The notes under the pieces are model-generated. The model had not been told where the DNA came from and made no database searches. It saw only the letters and a program-made list of their open reading frames with translations. Source: Thalassobius sp050633445 (GTDB taxonomy: Bacteria; Pseudomonadota; Alphaproteobacteria; Rhodobacterales; Rhodobacteraceae). Taken from it: 64,000 nucleotides of DNA. The position numbers and the translations under genes are program-made. Every line of letters begins with the position of its first letter. The stretch's first letter is position 1. Location: positions 62,001 to 126,000 of the forward strand of contig JBOEGN010000029.1 of the NCBI GenBank assembly GCA_050633445.1, in the 5' to 3' direction. Below are positions 1 to 7,642 of this stretch, in pieces.

Positions 1-407
1 GCCATCAGGACCCGCTTGCCCTCTTTTTCTTTCAGGCGTTTGGCCAGTTTACCGGTTGTCGTGGTCTTACCCGAGCCTTGCAGACCCACCATCAGGATGG
101 GTGCAGGCGGGTTGTCGATCTTCAGCGCGCCGGGGTCTTCGGCGCCTTGCAGCACCTCGACCAGGGCATCATGCACGATCTTGACGACCTGCTGGCCGGG
201 GGTCACGGATTTGGTGACGGACTGACCGGTGGCCTGTTCCTGGACCTTCTTGACGAAGTCACGGGCAACGGGCAGGGAAACGTCCGCCTCCAGCAGGGCC
301 ACGCGGACCTCGCGCAGGGCGGTTTTGACGTCATCCTCGGACAGAGCGCCCTGTTTGGTCAGGCGGTCAAAGACACCACCAAGGCGTTCGGATAGATTTT
401 CAAACAT
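1..407 (-). CDS. ffh: Signal recognition particle protein Ffh, N-terminal part (cut by window edge)
   Basis: Ffh is the GTPase of the bacterial signal recognition particle; it binds 4.5S RNA and signal sequences of nascent membrane proteins and docks them at FtsY. The 135 complete codons seen here start MFENLSERLGG, cover the N domain (residues 1-100) and reach the G1 loop GLQGSGKTTTT (about 108-118), followed by KLAKRLK, all diagnostic of SRP54-type GTPases. The rest of the G domain and the M domain lie beyond position 1. The start is well supported: ATG at 407 follows an AGGAG Shine-Dalgarno. No neighbour on this strand lies close upstream, so it probably has its own promoter in 408-560. 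Confidence 0.95.
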   Translation of the reverse strand, partial: MFENLSERLGGVFDRLTKQGALSEDDVKTALREVRVALLEADVSLPVARDFVKKVQEQATGQSVTKSVTPGQQVVKIVHDALVEVLQGAEDPGALKIDNPPAPILMVGLQGSGKTTTTGKLAKRLKEKEGKRVLM

Positions 408-512
408 TCCCGTGGCTCCTTAACCCCGTTTCATCATGGTCTTACAGGTAAGCAAGACCGGCCCAAATGCCAATGTCCCCCGTGGGCGCAACGCGCTGAC
501 GGGGGGCGATCC

Positions 513-525
513 TTGCATAATGCAA
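513..525. promoter_or_regulatory. Palindrome upstream of ffh
   Basis: TTGCAT-A-ATGCAA is a perfect inverted repeat about 105 bp upstream of the ffh start, in a 161-bp gene-free stretch (408-568). It could be part of the ffh promoter or a regulator site; no family is assigned. Confidence 0.3.
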
Positions 526-568
526 AGGACCGGAAGACTCAGAGACTCCCGGATTGGTTGGGGCGCGT

Positions 569-1078
569 TTAGACGTCCAGCGTGGTCGAGTCAAGCGCAC
601 CGTTGTTTTGCTGGCTTTGCGGGGCAGGCGGCTCCAGCCATTCGGTAATCGTCTGAGCGATGTTCGAGGGCGTGCGCGACGCGGAATAATGGTCGGTCAG
701 CGGCAGTTTCCTGTGCGGGCTGTCTTTGGTTCCAACCAGCACAATACGAAATGACAGTCCGGCCCCGGACCGGGTTTGTTGCAGTCCGACTTTCTCGATC
801 TGCGCCAGCGCCAATTCTTGCGTTTTCCTGGACAACAGCGCGCGCCGGTCGATCTGAACGGTGTTTTCAATGCGCGAGAACACGATGCGGATCTGGCGAA
901 CAAAAACCAGCATGAACAAAACCCCCAGCGCGGGGCCCAGTAAAAACAGCGCACCGCCTGCAACATCACGCTGCATCAGATACAGCGCGATGGCGCCGAA
1001 CAGCAACGAAAAGACCAGCAGGCCAAGTGCGCTGAACCACGGACGGTGGAGCAAAACCAGATGATCGGGCGTGTTCAT
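569..1078 (-). CDS. Small membrane protein with PH-like cytoplasmic tail, unknown function
   Basis: A 169-residue protein. Two hydrophobic segments (about 14-34 and 41-62) form a membrane hairpin; the remaining 100 residues are soluble and read like a PH-like/DUF304 beta domain (RIVFSRIENTVQIDRR, then alternating strands to about 135), ending in a Q/N/P-rich tail. The ATG at 1078 is chosen because the open frame extends upstream through the azoR terminator (1136-1167), so the longer form is unlikely; ATG 1090 is an alternative and neither has a strong ribosome site. It lies downstream of azoR on the same strand but behind that terminator. I do not recognise a named family with confidence. Confidence 0.7.
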   Translation of the reverse strand: MNTPDHLVLLHRPWFSALGLLVFSLLFGAIALYLMQRDVAGGALFLLGPALGVLFMLVFVRQIRIVFSRIENTVQIDRRALLSRKTQELALAQIEKVGLQQTRSGAGLSFRIVLVGTKDSPHRKLPLTDHYSASRTPSNIAQTITEWLEPPAPQSQQNNGALDSTTLDV

Positions 1079-1135
1079 GGTAATTTTCATTAGGTTAGCA
1101 TAACCAAGGATTGCCTCGGCCCCAATCTCTGCGCG

Positions 1136-1167
1136 AAAAAAAACAGGGCGACCCGAATGGGCCGCCC
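1136..1167 (-). terminator. Rho-independent terminator of azoR
   Basis: Read leftwards, GGGCGGCCC-ATTC-GGGTCGCCC forms a 9-bp stem with one G:T pair (1146-1167), followed by a run of eight T (1143-1136) after two bases. It lies 27 bp past the azoR stop. Confidence 0.85.
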
Positions 1168-1193
1168 CGCATTTAAGCATGGTCCGTGAGTGA

Positions 1194-1787
1194 TTAGGCG
1201 GCCAGCTCGGCAATGCTATCATTTGCGGCTTTCAAAGAGGCCTCGGGATCGATGGCGCCTTGATCTGCTGCAACGAATTGCACGTCAGTGATGCCGAAAA
1301 AGCCCAGCATGTGTTTCAAATAGCCCGAGGCAAAGTCGATATCCGACCCATAGCGCGTCCCTCCGGCTGAATAGGCGACAATCGCGCGGGTGCCTTCGAC
1401 CATCCCAACTGGGCCGTTTTCTGTATACTTAAAGGTCTCGCCGGCGCGGGCCATCTGGTCCAGCCAGGATTTCAGCTGTGCAGGCAGCGTGAAATTGTAG
1501 ATCGGCATGCCGATGACCAGCACGTCTGCCTCTTTGATCTCAGAGATCAGGGTGTCGGACAGGTCAGCGATTGCGGCTTGCTCGGCCGAGCGGTCGGCGG
1601 CGGGGGTGTTCACCGCCACCAGCCAGTCAGCGTCCGCAGCGGCGACCGGGGCGGTGCCCAGATCACGGGTCTTGATCGTTGCGTCGGCGTGCGCGTCGGT
1701 CAGGCGCTCGATAATCTGGTCGGTCAGTTGACGCGAAATCGAGGCTTGGGGATTGATGCTGGAGTCGATGCGAAGAATCTTGGTCAT
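1194..1787 (-). CDS. azoR: FMN-dependent NADH-azoreductase
   Basis: Flavodoxin-fold quinone/azo reductase that uses NADH and FMN to reduce azo bonds and quinones in the cytoplasm. The 197 residues match the family length (E. coli AzoR about 200). Visible signatures are the N-terminal strand and phosphate loop (ILRIDSSINPQASISR, 4-19), the flavin-contacting MPIYNFTLPAQLK (94-106) and SAGGTRYG (140-147). ATG 1787 is preferred over the in-frame ATG at 1793 because AGGA sits 8 nt before it. It is divergent from a LysR regulator at 1908, the usual arrangement for a regulator and its target; the intergenic inverted repeats support control by that regulator. Confidence 0.9.
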   Translation of the reverse strand: MTKILRIDSSINPQASISRQLTDQIIERLTDAHADATIKTRDLGTAPVAAADADWLVAVNTPAADRSAEQAAIADLSDTLISEIKEADVLVIGMPIYNFTLPAQLKSWLDQMARAGETFKYTENGPVGMVEGTRAIVAYSAGGTRYGSDIDFASGYLKHMLGFFGITDVQFVAADQGAIDPEASLKAANDSIAELAA

Positions 1788-1841
1788 GGTCATTTTCCTG
1801 TGAGCGGGTTGTTTCTGTCTTCTCTGGATGTATCTTCTGCG

Positions 1842-1887
1842 CATGAGATAACAATCTGCCCATTTTCCACATCTCATGTGAATGGGC
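1842..1887. promoter_or_regulatory. Interleaved inverted repeats in the azoR/lysR divergent promoter
   Basis: CATGAGAT (1842-1849) pairs with ATCTCATG (1871-1878), a perfect 8-bp inverted repeat. GCCCATT (1858-1864) pairs with AATGGGC (1881-1887), a perfect 7-bp repeat offset by about 12 bp. The two interleave between the divergent azoR and LysR-regulator starts, as expected for LysR-family recognition and activation sites. Confidence 0.5.
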
Positions 1888-1907
1888 GCACATATCAGGA
1901 TTTACGC

Positions 1908-2783
1908 ATGGACAACTGGGACGAAATCCGCACCGCTTATCAGGTCGCTCGGATGGGCACTGTCAGTGGCGCCGCTGGCGTGTTGGGCGTGCACCACGCA
2001 ACGGTCATCCGTCACATTGATGCACTCGAGGATCAGCTGGGGGTGAAGCTGTTTCAGCGTCACGCCCGTGGCTATACCCCGACCGAAGCCGGACAGGATC
2101 TGTTGCGCGTGGCGCAAGGGGCCGATGATCAGTTCAGTCAGCTCTCTGGACGGATCAAGGGGCGCGGGCAGGATGTCTCGGGCGAGCTGGTCATTACCTC
2201 TTTGTCCGCGTTGGTGCCGATGCTGCTCCCTATTCTTGCGGATTTTCAGAAGGCTTACCCGGAGGTGGTTTTGCGGTTTCTGACGGGCAATCGCCTGTTC
2301 CGCCTGGAATACGGAGAGGCCCATGTGGCGATCCGCGCAGGCAATGCGCCCCAGGACCCCGATAACGTGGTGCAACCGATGCTGAAGCAAAAGGTCGGGC
2401 TGTATGCGTCGCAGGGCTATATTGATCAGATGGGAATGCCCTCGGGCGAAGGGGATTTTAAAAACCATCGTTTCGTCGGGTCGGATAACCGAGATGCCCG
2501 CGCGCCGTTTTATAAATGGCTGTGGGACACCATCCCCGAAGAGAATATCGTCTTTCGGTCCTCGGACATCTACGCCAACGCCGAGGCGACCCAACAAGGG
2601 GTGGGGCTTGGATTTCTGGCGCAATGGCAGGCCGAGAAGAACCCCCAGCTGATCGAGGTCGCCGCCCCGCGCGAGGATTGGGAAAGCCCGCTATGGCTGG
2701 TGACCCATATGGCGCTGCACCGGACGACCAAAGTTCAGGCGCTGCTGAATTTCCTCAAAGAGCGCGCCAAAGACTGGGCATAA
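1908..2783 (+). CDS. LysR-family transcriptional regulator
   Basis: A 291-residue LTTR. The N-terminal winged helix-turn-helix is clear (about 4-65: GTVSGAAGVLGVHHATVIRH, then LGVKLFQRHARGYTPTEAG), followed by a periplasmic-binding-like effector domain. The start at 1908 (MDNWDEIRT) has AGGA 7 nt upstream; the open frame runs further upstream but would overlap azoR. It is transcribed away from azoR across a 120-bp gap holding paired inverted repeats, so azoR is its likely target, perhaps responding to quinones or electrophiles; that effector is inference. The EamA exporter gene starts 16 bp downstream and is probably co-transcribed. Confidence 0.88.
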   Translation: MDNWDEIRTAYQVARMGTVSGAAGVLGVHHATVIRHIDALEDQLGVKLFQRHARGYTPTEAGQDLLRVAQGADDQFSQLSGRIKGRGQDVSGELVITSLSALVPMLLPILADFQKAYPEVVLRFLTGNRLFRLEYGEAHVAIRAGNAPQDPDNVVQPMLKQKVGLYASQGYIDQMGMPSGEGDFKNHRFVGSDNRDARAPFYKWLWDTIPEENIVFRSSDIYANAEATQQGVGLGFLAQWQAEKNPQLIEVAAPREDWESPLWLVTHMALHRTTKVQALLNFLKERAKDWA

Positions 2784-2799
2784 AAGGATTGGGCATAAG

Positions 2800-3681
2800 A
2801 TGAACCAGGCTCTGCGCGGTCATGCGGCCATGTTGCTGTTTTCGGCGCTGGTCGCGGGGTCGTTTTCATTGGGCGTGATGGCCGCGCCGCATATCGCGCC
2901 CACTGTGATGAACTCGCTGCGGTTTCTGATCGCTGCCGTGATTGTGGGGATTGCGGCCTTTGCCACGACCGGCGTGCCCCGAACTGCGCTGCGCGCGCCC
3001 TGGCGATACTTTGTTCTGGGCGGCATTTTTGCCATCTATTTCGTGCTGATGTTCGAAGGGTTGAAGACCGCGCAGCCGGTCTCGGCCGCTGCGGTGTTTA
3101 CCCTGACCCCAATCATGACGGCCTTTGCGGGGTATTTCCTGCTGCGTCAGATCACGACCCGTTGGATGGCCGCAGCCCTTGCGATCGGAGGCGCTGGCGC
3201 GGTGTGGGTGATCTTTCGGGCTGATCTGAACGCGCTGTTGCAGTTTCAGTTGGGCCGGGGCGAGGCGATCTATTTCGTCGGCTGCATTGCGCATGCGATC
3301 TATACCCCAATGGTGCGCAAGCTGAACCGGGGCGAGCCGGCGGTGGTCTTTACCTTTGGAATGCTGGTGGCCTGTTGCATCGTGGTGACCGTCTGGGGAT
3401 GGCGCGACTTTCTGGTGACGGATTGGGCGGCCATGCCGGGGATCGTCTGGATCACGCTGCTGTATGTTGCGATCTTTGCCAGCGCGATCACCTTTGTGCT
3501 GCTGCAATACGCCTCGCTGCGGCTGCCCTCGGCCAAGGTGATGGCCTATACCTATCTGACCCCAAGCTGGGTGTTGGTATGGGAGATCGCGCTGGGCCAC
3601 GGAGCGCCGACGCCACTGGTTCTGCTGGGGGTGGGGCTGAGCATTCTGGCGCTGGTGATGCTGCTGAAGGGCGACCGCTAG
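2800..3681 (+). CDS. DMT-family (EamA) transporter
   Basis: A 293-residue integral membrane protein with about ten hydrophobic segments in two repeated EamA halves; the second half contains the typical pattern SLRLPSAKVMAYTYLTP. Such proteins export amino acids or metabolites across the inner membrane; the substrate cannot be read here. It begins 16 bp after the LysR gene and is likely in the same transcript. Its TAG stop (3679-3681) overlaps the stop of the convergent ArsR gene by two bases. Confidence 0.85.
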   Translation: MNQALRGHAAMLLFSALVAGSFSLGVMAAPHIAPTVMNSLRFLIAAVIVGIAAFATTGVPRTALRAPWRYFVLGGIFAIYFVLMFEGLKTAQPVSAAAVFTLTPIMTAFAGYFLLRQITTRWMAAALAIGGAGAVWVIFRADLNALLQFQLGRGEAIYFVGCIAHAIYTPMVRKLNRGEPAVVFTFGMLVACCIVVTVWGWRDFLVTDWAAMPGIVWITLLYVAIFASAITFVLLQYASLRLPSAKVMAYTYLTPSWVLVWEIALGHGAPTPLVLLGVGLSILALVMLLKGDR

Positions 3682-4016
3682 TCGGTCTTGCCGCCCAGCT
3701 CGGTTTCCAGAAAGCGTTCAAAGGCATCCAGGTTCACCGCCTCGAACTGACCAAAGCTTTGCATCCAGATGCTGGCCTCGCGCAGGGCGTCGGGTTCCAG
3801 CTTGCACCATTTCACACGTCCGCGCTTTTCCTGGCTGATCAGCCCGGCATTGGCCAGGATCGTCAGGTGCTTGGAGATCGCGGCCAAAGACATCTCGAAC
3901 GGTTCGGCTACGTCTGTGACGGCCATGTCATCCTCGAGCAACATAGACAGGATTTCGCGCCGCGTGGGATCGCCCAGTGCGGCAAAGACGGTATCGAGGG
4001 GAGATGCCTGTGTCAT
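3678..4016 (-). CDS. ArsR-family (SdpR-like) transcriptional regulator
   Basis: A 112-residue winged-helix repressor. LDTVFAALGDPTRREILSML (7-26) and the recognition helix MSLAAISKHLTIL (42-54) followed by the wing KRGRVKWCKL (64-73) are typical of ArsR regulators related to SdpR. There is a single cysteine (C71) and no CxC metal site, so arsenic or metal sensing by the classical site is unlikely. The start at 4016 is the first in-frame ATG that leaves a normal N-terminus. It often pairs with an SRPBCC-domain gene in other genomes; none is adjacent here. An inverted repeat 33 bp upstream may be its own operator. Confidence 0.88.
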   Translation of the reverse strand: MTQASPLDTVFAALGDPTRREILSMLLEDDMAVTDVAEPFEMSLAAISKHLTILANAGLISQEKRGRVKWCKLEPDALREASIWMQSFGQFEAVNLDAFERFLETELGGKTD

Positions 4017-4048
4017 ATGCCTTGCGATAACGGCGCCAAATCCGAAGA

Positions 4049-4064
4049 TCAACCAAACAGTTGA
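4049..4064. promoter_or_regulatory. Candidate operator of the ArsR regulator
   Basis: TCAAC-CAAACA-GTTGA is an inverted repeat with 5-bp arms lying 33-48 bp upstream of the ArsR-family start, embedded in a locally AT-rich segment. The position suits autorepression. Assignment rests on position and symmetry only. Confidence 0.4.
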
Positions 4065-4190
4065 ATATGGGAAACGGGGGATGGGGGCGCTAACATCGCG
4101 TTTCGCGGGCCAGCATGCCACGCGGCGTGATAGGGTGTGTTGTTGTTTTTCAATGGGTTAGGTGGAGTTGTGCCGGGCACTTTGCGCGCT

Positions 4191-4218
4191 TGACTCAGGG
4201 CGTGCTGCACCGTAGCAA
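4191..4218 (+). promoter_or_regulatory. Possible promoter of the atp F0 operon
   Basis: TTGACT (4191-4196) resembles a -35 hexamer and is followed after 16 bp by TAGCAA (4213-4218), a weak -10. Transcription from it would begin just past 4219, which favours the GTG at 4249 over the ATG at 4219 as the atpI start. Confidence 0.35.
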
Positions 4219-4248
4219 ATGGCCAACCGTCTAAAGGGGGTTTTGAGC

Positions 4249-4578
4249 GTGACCGATCCCGACCAGAAACGCGACCTAGAGCGTCTGGAAGCCCGGATCG
4301 AGGCTGCGAAAGTGGCCCAGTCTCCGAAACCCCGCGCGGACGAACACTATTCCATGGCCAATCAGGCCTGGCGGATGGTGATCGAGTTAGTTGCCGGTCT
4401 TGGGATCGGTTTTGGCATAGGATACGGGCTTGATCGCCTGTTCGGGACCATCCCGATCTTCCTGGTCATATTCACATTGTTGGGTCTTGCGGCGGGGATA
4501 CAGACGATGATCCGCACGTCAAAAGAGATCCAGGAACAGACATTGGCCGAAGAGGCCAAGAAGGACGAGAGGACATAG
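4249..4578 (+). CDS. atpI: ATP synthase protein I (AtpI)
   Basis: Small membrane protein that opens F0 operons and assists c-ring assembly. From the GTG at 4249 the protein has 109 residues: a charged N-terminal stretch (about 1-40, VTDPDQKRDLERLEARIEAA) and two membrane segments, the first with the glycine pattern GLGIGFGIGYGLDR typical of AtpI. I choose GTG 4249 over ATG 4219 because AAAGGGGG lies 8 nt before the GTG and nothing lies before the ATG. It is 2 bp from atpB, first gene of atpI-B-E-b'-b. Confidence 0.9.
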   Translation: MTDPDQKRDLERLEARIEAAKVAQSPKPRADEHYSMANQAWRMVIELVAGLGIGFGIGYGLDRLFGTIPIFLVIFTLLGLAAGIQTMIRTSKEIQEQTLAEEAKKDERT

Positions 4579-4580
4579 AC

Positions 4581-5339
4581 GTGGCAAGCGAAGCACATGG
4601 CGCGGAAGAAGGCGGTCTGGTTTTCCACCCGATGGATCAGTTCATCGTAAAACCCCTGTTCGGGGGTGACGCGATTCACTGGTACACCATCACCAACGTG
4701 ACCCTGTGGATGGCCCTGGCGGTTGTCGCAGTGATCGCGCTGATGGTTCTGGGCACCTCGCGCCGCGCAGTTGTTCCGTCGCGCAGCCAGTCGATCGGTG
4801 AGCTGGCCTATGGCTTTGTTTACAAGATGGTCGAAGATGTTGCCGGCAAGGACGCGATCAAGTTCTTCCCCTACATCATGACCCTGTTCATGTTCATCGT
4901 CAGCGCCAACTTCCTGGGCCTGCTGCCCATGAGCTTTGCTACTACATCGCATTTCGCTGTGACCGTGGTGTTGGCTCTGGCCGTGTTCCTGACCGTCACG
5001 GTCGTTGGTTTCGCCAAGAACGGCGTCGGCTTCCTGGGTCTGTTCTGGGTCTCCAGCGCGCCTCTGCCGCTGCGTCCCGTTTTGGCCCTGATCGAGGTTA
5101 TCAGCTACTTCGTGCGCCCCGTTAGCCACAGCATTCGTCTGGCAGGCAACATCATGGCTGGCCACGCGGTTCTTAAGGTTTTCGCGGGTTTCGCCGCTAT
5201 CGCAGCTGTTAGCCCGCTGTCGGTGGTCGCGATCACCGCGATGTACGGCCTGGAGGTCCTGGTGGCCTTTATCCAAGCCTACGTATTCACAATTCTGACC
5301 TGTGTGTATCTGAAGGACGCTCTGCATCCCTCGCACTAA
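4581..5339 (+). CDS. atpB: F0F1 ATP synthase subunit a
   Basis: Stator subunit a of the F0 rotor-stator, providing the two proton half-channels against the c-ring. The 252 residues carry several membrane helices and the essential arginine (R186) in SHSIRLAGNIMAGH (182-195); the family motif FFPYIMTLFMFI lies at 95-106. The start is GTG at 4581, preceded by GAGAGGAC. It is the second gene of the F0 operon; the F1 genes are elsewhere, as in other alphaproteobacteria. Confidence 0.97.
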   Translation: MASEAHGAEEGGLVFHPMDQFIVKPLFGGDAIHWYTITNVTLWMALAVVAVIALMVLGTSRRAVVPSRSQSIGELAYGFVYKMVEDVAGKDAIKFFPYIMTLFMFIVSANFLGLLPMSFATTSHFAVTVVLALAVFLTVTVVGFAKNGVGFLGLFWVSSAPLPLRPVLALIEVISYFVRPVSHSIRLAGNIMAGHAVLKVFAGFAAIAAVSPLSVVAITAMYGLEVLVAFIQAYVFTILTCVYLKDALHPSH

Positions 5340-5392
5340 GGTTCGACCCTAAACTCTACTAATTCAAACTTCCAATCGTAAGGAGATACATC

Positions 5393-5617
5393 ATGGAAGG
5401 TGATCTGGCACACATCGGCGCAGGCCTGGCAGCAATCGGTTCCGGCGCAGCAGCAATCGGTGTTGGTAACGTCGCAGGTAACTACCTGGCAGGCGCTCTG
5501 CGTAACCCTTCGGCAGCTGCATCGCAGACTGCAACCCTGTTCATCGGCATCGCATTCGCAGAAGCCCTGGGGATCTTCTCGTTCCTGGTCGCACTGCTGC
5601 TGATGTTCGCCGTCTAA
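5393..5617 (+). CDS. atpE: F0F1 ATP synthase subunit c
   Basis: The 74-residue proteolipid that forms the rotating c-ring. Two membrane helices flank the polar loop ALRNPS (35-40), and the proton-carrying glutamate is E57 in AFAEALGIF. The first helix shows the GxGxG pattern (GAGLAAIGSGAAAIGVG). A strong AAGGAGAT ribosome site lies 5 nt before ATG 5393, fitting the high copy number of subunit c. A stem-loop after the gene (5642-5668) may stabilise this part of the message. Confidence 0.97.
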   Translation: MEGDLAHIGAGLAAIGSGAAAIGVGNVAGNYLAGALRNPSAAASQTATLFIGIAFAEALGIFSFLVALLLMFAV

Positions 5618-5641
5618 TCCGAACGGAACACATCCTTACGG

Positions 5642-5668
5642 CCGGGTGGGTGCAGCGCACTTGCCCGG
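5642..5668 (+). other. Stem-loop between atpE and the b' gene
   Basis: CCGGG (5642-5646) pairs with CCCGG (5664-5668), and inside it GTGC (5650-5653) pairs with GCAC (5657-5660) around an AGC loop. There is no T-run, so it is not a classical terminator. It sits in the 80-bp gap after atpE and could slow decay or attenuate read-through, helping raise subunit c over b and b'; this role is inference. Confidence 0.45.
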
Positions 5669-5697
5669 TGTAACCGGAAGTTCCCAAGGAGGACGTT

Positions 5698-6234
5698 ATG
5701 GCGACTGAAACGCACGAAGCCGCAGGTCACGCCGCTGAGGCCGCCCCCGGCATGCCGCAGTTGGACTTTTCGAACTGGGGCAACCAGATTTTCTGGCTTC
5801 TGGTCACGCTTGTCGTGATCTACTTCGTCCTGTCGCGCATCGCGCTGCCCCGCATTGCTGCGGTTCTGGCCGAGCGTCAGGGGACAATTACGAACGATAT
5901 CGCCGCAGCTGAAGAGCTGAAGGCGAAAGCGGTCGAAGCTGAAGAGGCTTACAACAAAGCACTGGCAGATGCCCGTGTCGAAGCCCAACGCATCGTCGTT
6001 GAAACCAAGGCCGAAATTCAGGCCGATCTGGACGCAGCCACCGCCAAGGCGGATGCTCAGATCGCCGAGAAAGTGGCCGAGGGTGAGAAAGCTATCGCCG
6101 AGATCCGCGCGAATGCCCTGGAAAGCGTCAAAGACGTTGCAAAGGACACCACCGCTGAAATCATCGCCGCCCTGGGTGGCGACGCCGATACGAAAACCGT
6201 GGACGCAGCTGTTGCTGCTCGCATGAAAGGGTAA
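5698..6234 (+). CDS. atpX: F0F1 ATP synthase subunit b'
   Basis: One of two peripheral-stalk b-type subunits; species with photosynthetic ancestry carry a b/b' heterodimer in place of a b homodimer. The 178 residues show one membrane helix (about 29-49, after FSNWGNQIFW) followed by a long alanine/glutamate-rich amphipathic coiled coil to the C-terminus. AAGGAGGAC precedes ATG 5698. The b gene follows after 4 bp. Confidence 0.93.
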   Translation: MATETHEAAGHAAEAAPGMPQLDFSNWGNQIFWLLVTLVVIYFVLSRIALPRIAAVLAERQGTITNDIAAAEELKAKAVEAEEAYNKALADARVEAQRIVVETKAEIQADLDAATAKADAQIAEKVAEGEKAIAEIRANALESVKDVAKDTTAEIIAALGGDADTKTVDAAVAARMKG

Positions 6235-6238
6235 GGGA

Positions 6239-6796
6239 ATGCGTAAACTTGCTACTCTGCTGGCCCTGACGGCGGCAACTCCGGCTTTCGCGGCTTCGGG
6301 TCCTTTCTTCTCGTTGCACAACACGAACTTCATCGTGCTGCTGGCCTTCATCCTGTTCATTCTGGTTCTGGTGTACTTCAAAGTACCGACCATGCTGGGC
6401 GGAATGCTGGACAAACGTTCCGATGATATTCAGTCGGAACTGGACGAAGCACGCGCCCTGCGTGAAGAAGCCCAGACTCTGCTGGCCTCGTACGAGCGTA
6501 AGCAGAAAGAAGTTCAGGATCAGGCCGATCGCATCGTGGCCCACGCCAAAGAAGAGGCCGGAGTGGCCGCTGAACAGGCAAAGGCTGATCTGGCCCAGAC
6601 CATCGAACGCCGCTTGAAGGCTGCCGAGGAACAGATCGCATCGGCCGAGGCATCCGCCATTAAGGCTGTGCGCGACCAGGCAATCACAATTGCCATCGGT
6701 GCTGCCAACGACGTGATCGCCAAGAAGATGACCGCTGCCGAAGGCAACAAGCTGATCGACGCGGCCATTGCTGACGTGGACGCGAAACTGCACTGA
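6239..6796 (+). CDS. atpF: F0F1 ATP synthase subunit b
   Basis: The second stalk subunit, 185 residues. After a short hydrophobic leader-like N-terminus (MRKLATLLALTAATPAFA) there is a membrane helix with FISLHNTNF-like chemistry (SLHNTNFIVLLAFILFILVL, about 25-44) and then a long charged coiled coil. The signal-like start is common in alphaproteobacterial b subunits. Last gene of the F0 operon, followed by a strong terminator at 6819-6848. Confidence 0.94.
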   Translation: MRKLATLLALTAATPAFAASGPFFSLHNTNFIVLLAFILFILVLVYFKVPTMLGGMLDKRSDDIQSELDEARALREEAQTLLASYERKQKEVQDQADRIVAHAKEEAGVAAEQAKADLAQTIERRLKAAEEQIASAEASAIKAVRDQAITIAIGAANDVIAKKMTAAEGNKLIDAAIADVDAKLH

Positions 6797-6818
6797 TCAC
6801 CAATCGGTTCTAAACATT

Positions 6819-6848
6819 AAAAAACCCGCGCGTGAGCGTGGGTTTTTT
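6819..6848. terminator. Bidirectional terminator after the atp operon
   Basis: AAAAAACCC-GCGC-GTGA-GCGTGGG-TTTTTT: a GC stem with one G:T pair, flanked by an A-run and a T-run. It can end both the atp transcript and the leftward GntR gene whose stop is at 6863. Confidence 0.85.
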
Positions 6849-6862
6849 CGTTTGGGCGGAGG

Positions 6863-7630
6863 TTATCGCGCTTTTTCGTGTTGGAACCTTTGTAAGGCGA
6901 TTTCCTCGTTCCGTTCGGCTTTTTGCTGGTCGGTTAAAGAGTTTTTGACGTAGTCCAAATGCGCCTCGACCGCTTGGCGCGCGGCCAACGGTTCGCGCGC
7001 CTGAAGCGCGTCGTTGATGGCGCGGTGTTGGTCCAGCAGTGTATCGCGCGTGGTGCGCTGCCGGAACATGATCGTGCGGTTATAGAACACGCCCTCGCGC
7101 AGCAGCTGGTACATTGATCGCATCATGTGCAGCATCACCACGTTATGGCTGGCCTCGATGATCGCCAGATGAAAATCGGCGTCCAAGCGGGCCTCGTCTG
7201 CGGGGTCGCGTTTGGAATGCACGGCCTCCATCTTATCGAAAATCGTCTGGATGACCTTAAGGTCTGTGTCCGAAGCCAGACGCGCGGCGCGTTCTGCGGC
7301 CAAACCCTCCATATCACGACGGAAGGAAATATAGTCGAACACGGCCTCGTCATGGGCGGCAAAAAGTTTGACCAAAGCCTCGGAGAACGCAGACCCCAGC
7401 ACGTCGGCGACATAGATGCCGGCCCCGGCCCGTGTGGTCAAAAGACCTTTGTCCTGCAATTCGGCAATGGCCTCGCGCAGGGATGGGCGCGACACGCCAA
7501 GTTTTTCGGACAGTTCCCGTTCCGACGGCAAACGCTCTCCGGGGCGCAAAATTCCGCGTAAAATCAATAGCTCAATCTGGCGGGTGACGGCTGCGGACAG
7601 CTTCTCGGGTTGGACTTTCTGAAATGGCAT
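6863..7630 (-). CDS. GntR/FadR-family regulator with FCD domain
   Basis: A 255-residue regulator of the FadR/PdhR/LldR group. The GntR winged helix spans about 8-75 (RPGERLPSERELSEKLGVSR, then SLREAIAELQDKGLL), and the FCD effector domain follows, with the metal/ligand pattern DADFH and later DQH and EAH histidines visible. Such proteins sense carboxylates (lactate, pyruvate, glycolate and similar). A perfect TTGGTCA/TGACCAA inverted repeat 13 bp upstream of the start is the expected autoregulatory operator. The neighbouring transporter is on the same strand but is separated by a terminator and has a different box, so I do not assume it is a target. Confidence 0.88.
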   Translation of the reverse strand: MPFQKVQPEKLSAAVTRQIELLILRGILRPGERLPSERELSEKLGVSRPSLREAIAELQDKGLLTTRAGAGIYVADVLGSAFSEALVKLFAAHDEAVFDYISFRRDMEGLAAERAARLASDTDLKVIQTIFDKMEAVHSKRDPADEARLDADFHLAIIEASHNVVMLHMMRSMYQLLREGVFYNRTIMFRQRTTRDTLLDQHRAINDALQAREPLAARQAVEAHLDYVKNSLTDQQKAERNEEIALQRFQHEKAR

Positions 7631-7642
7631 CGCGCCCCCCTT

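Noticed and set aside
4219..4248. N-terminal extension of AtpI from ATG 4219
   Set aside because: No ribosome site there, overlaps the possible -10 region, while GTG 4249 has AAAGGGGG at proper spacing.
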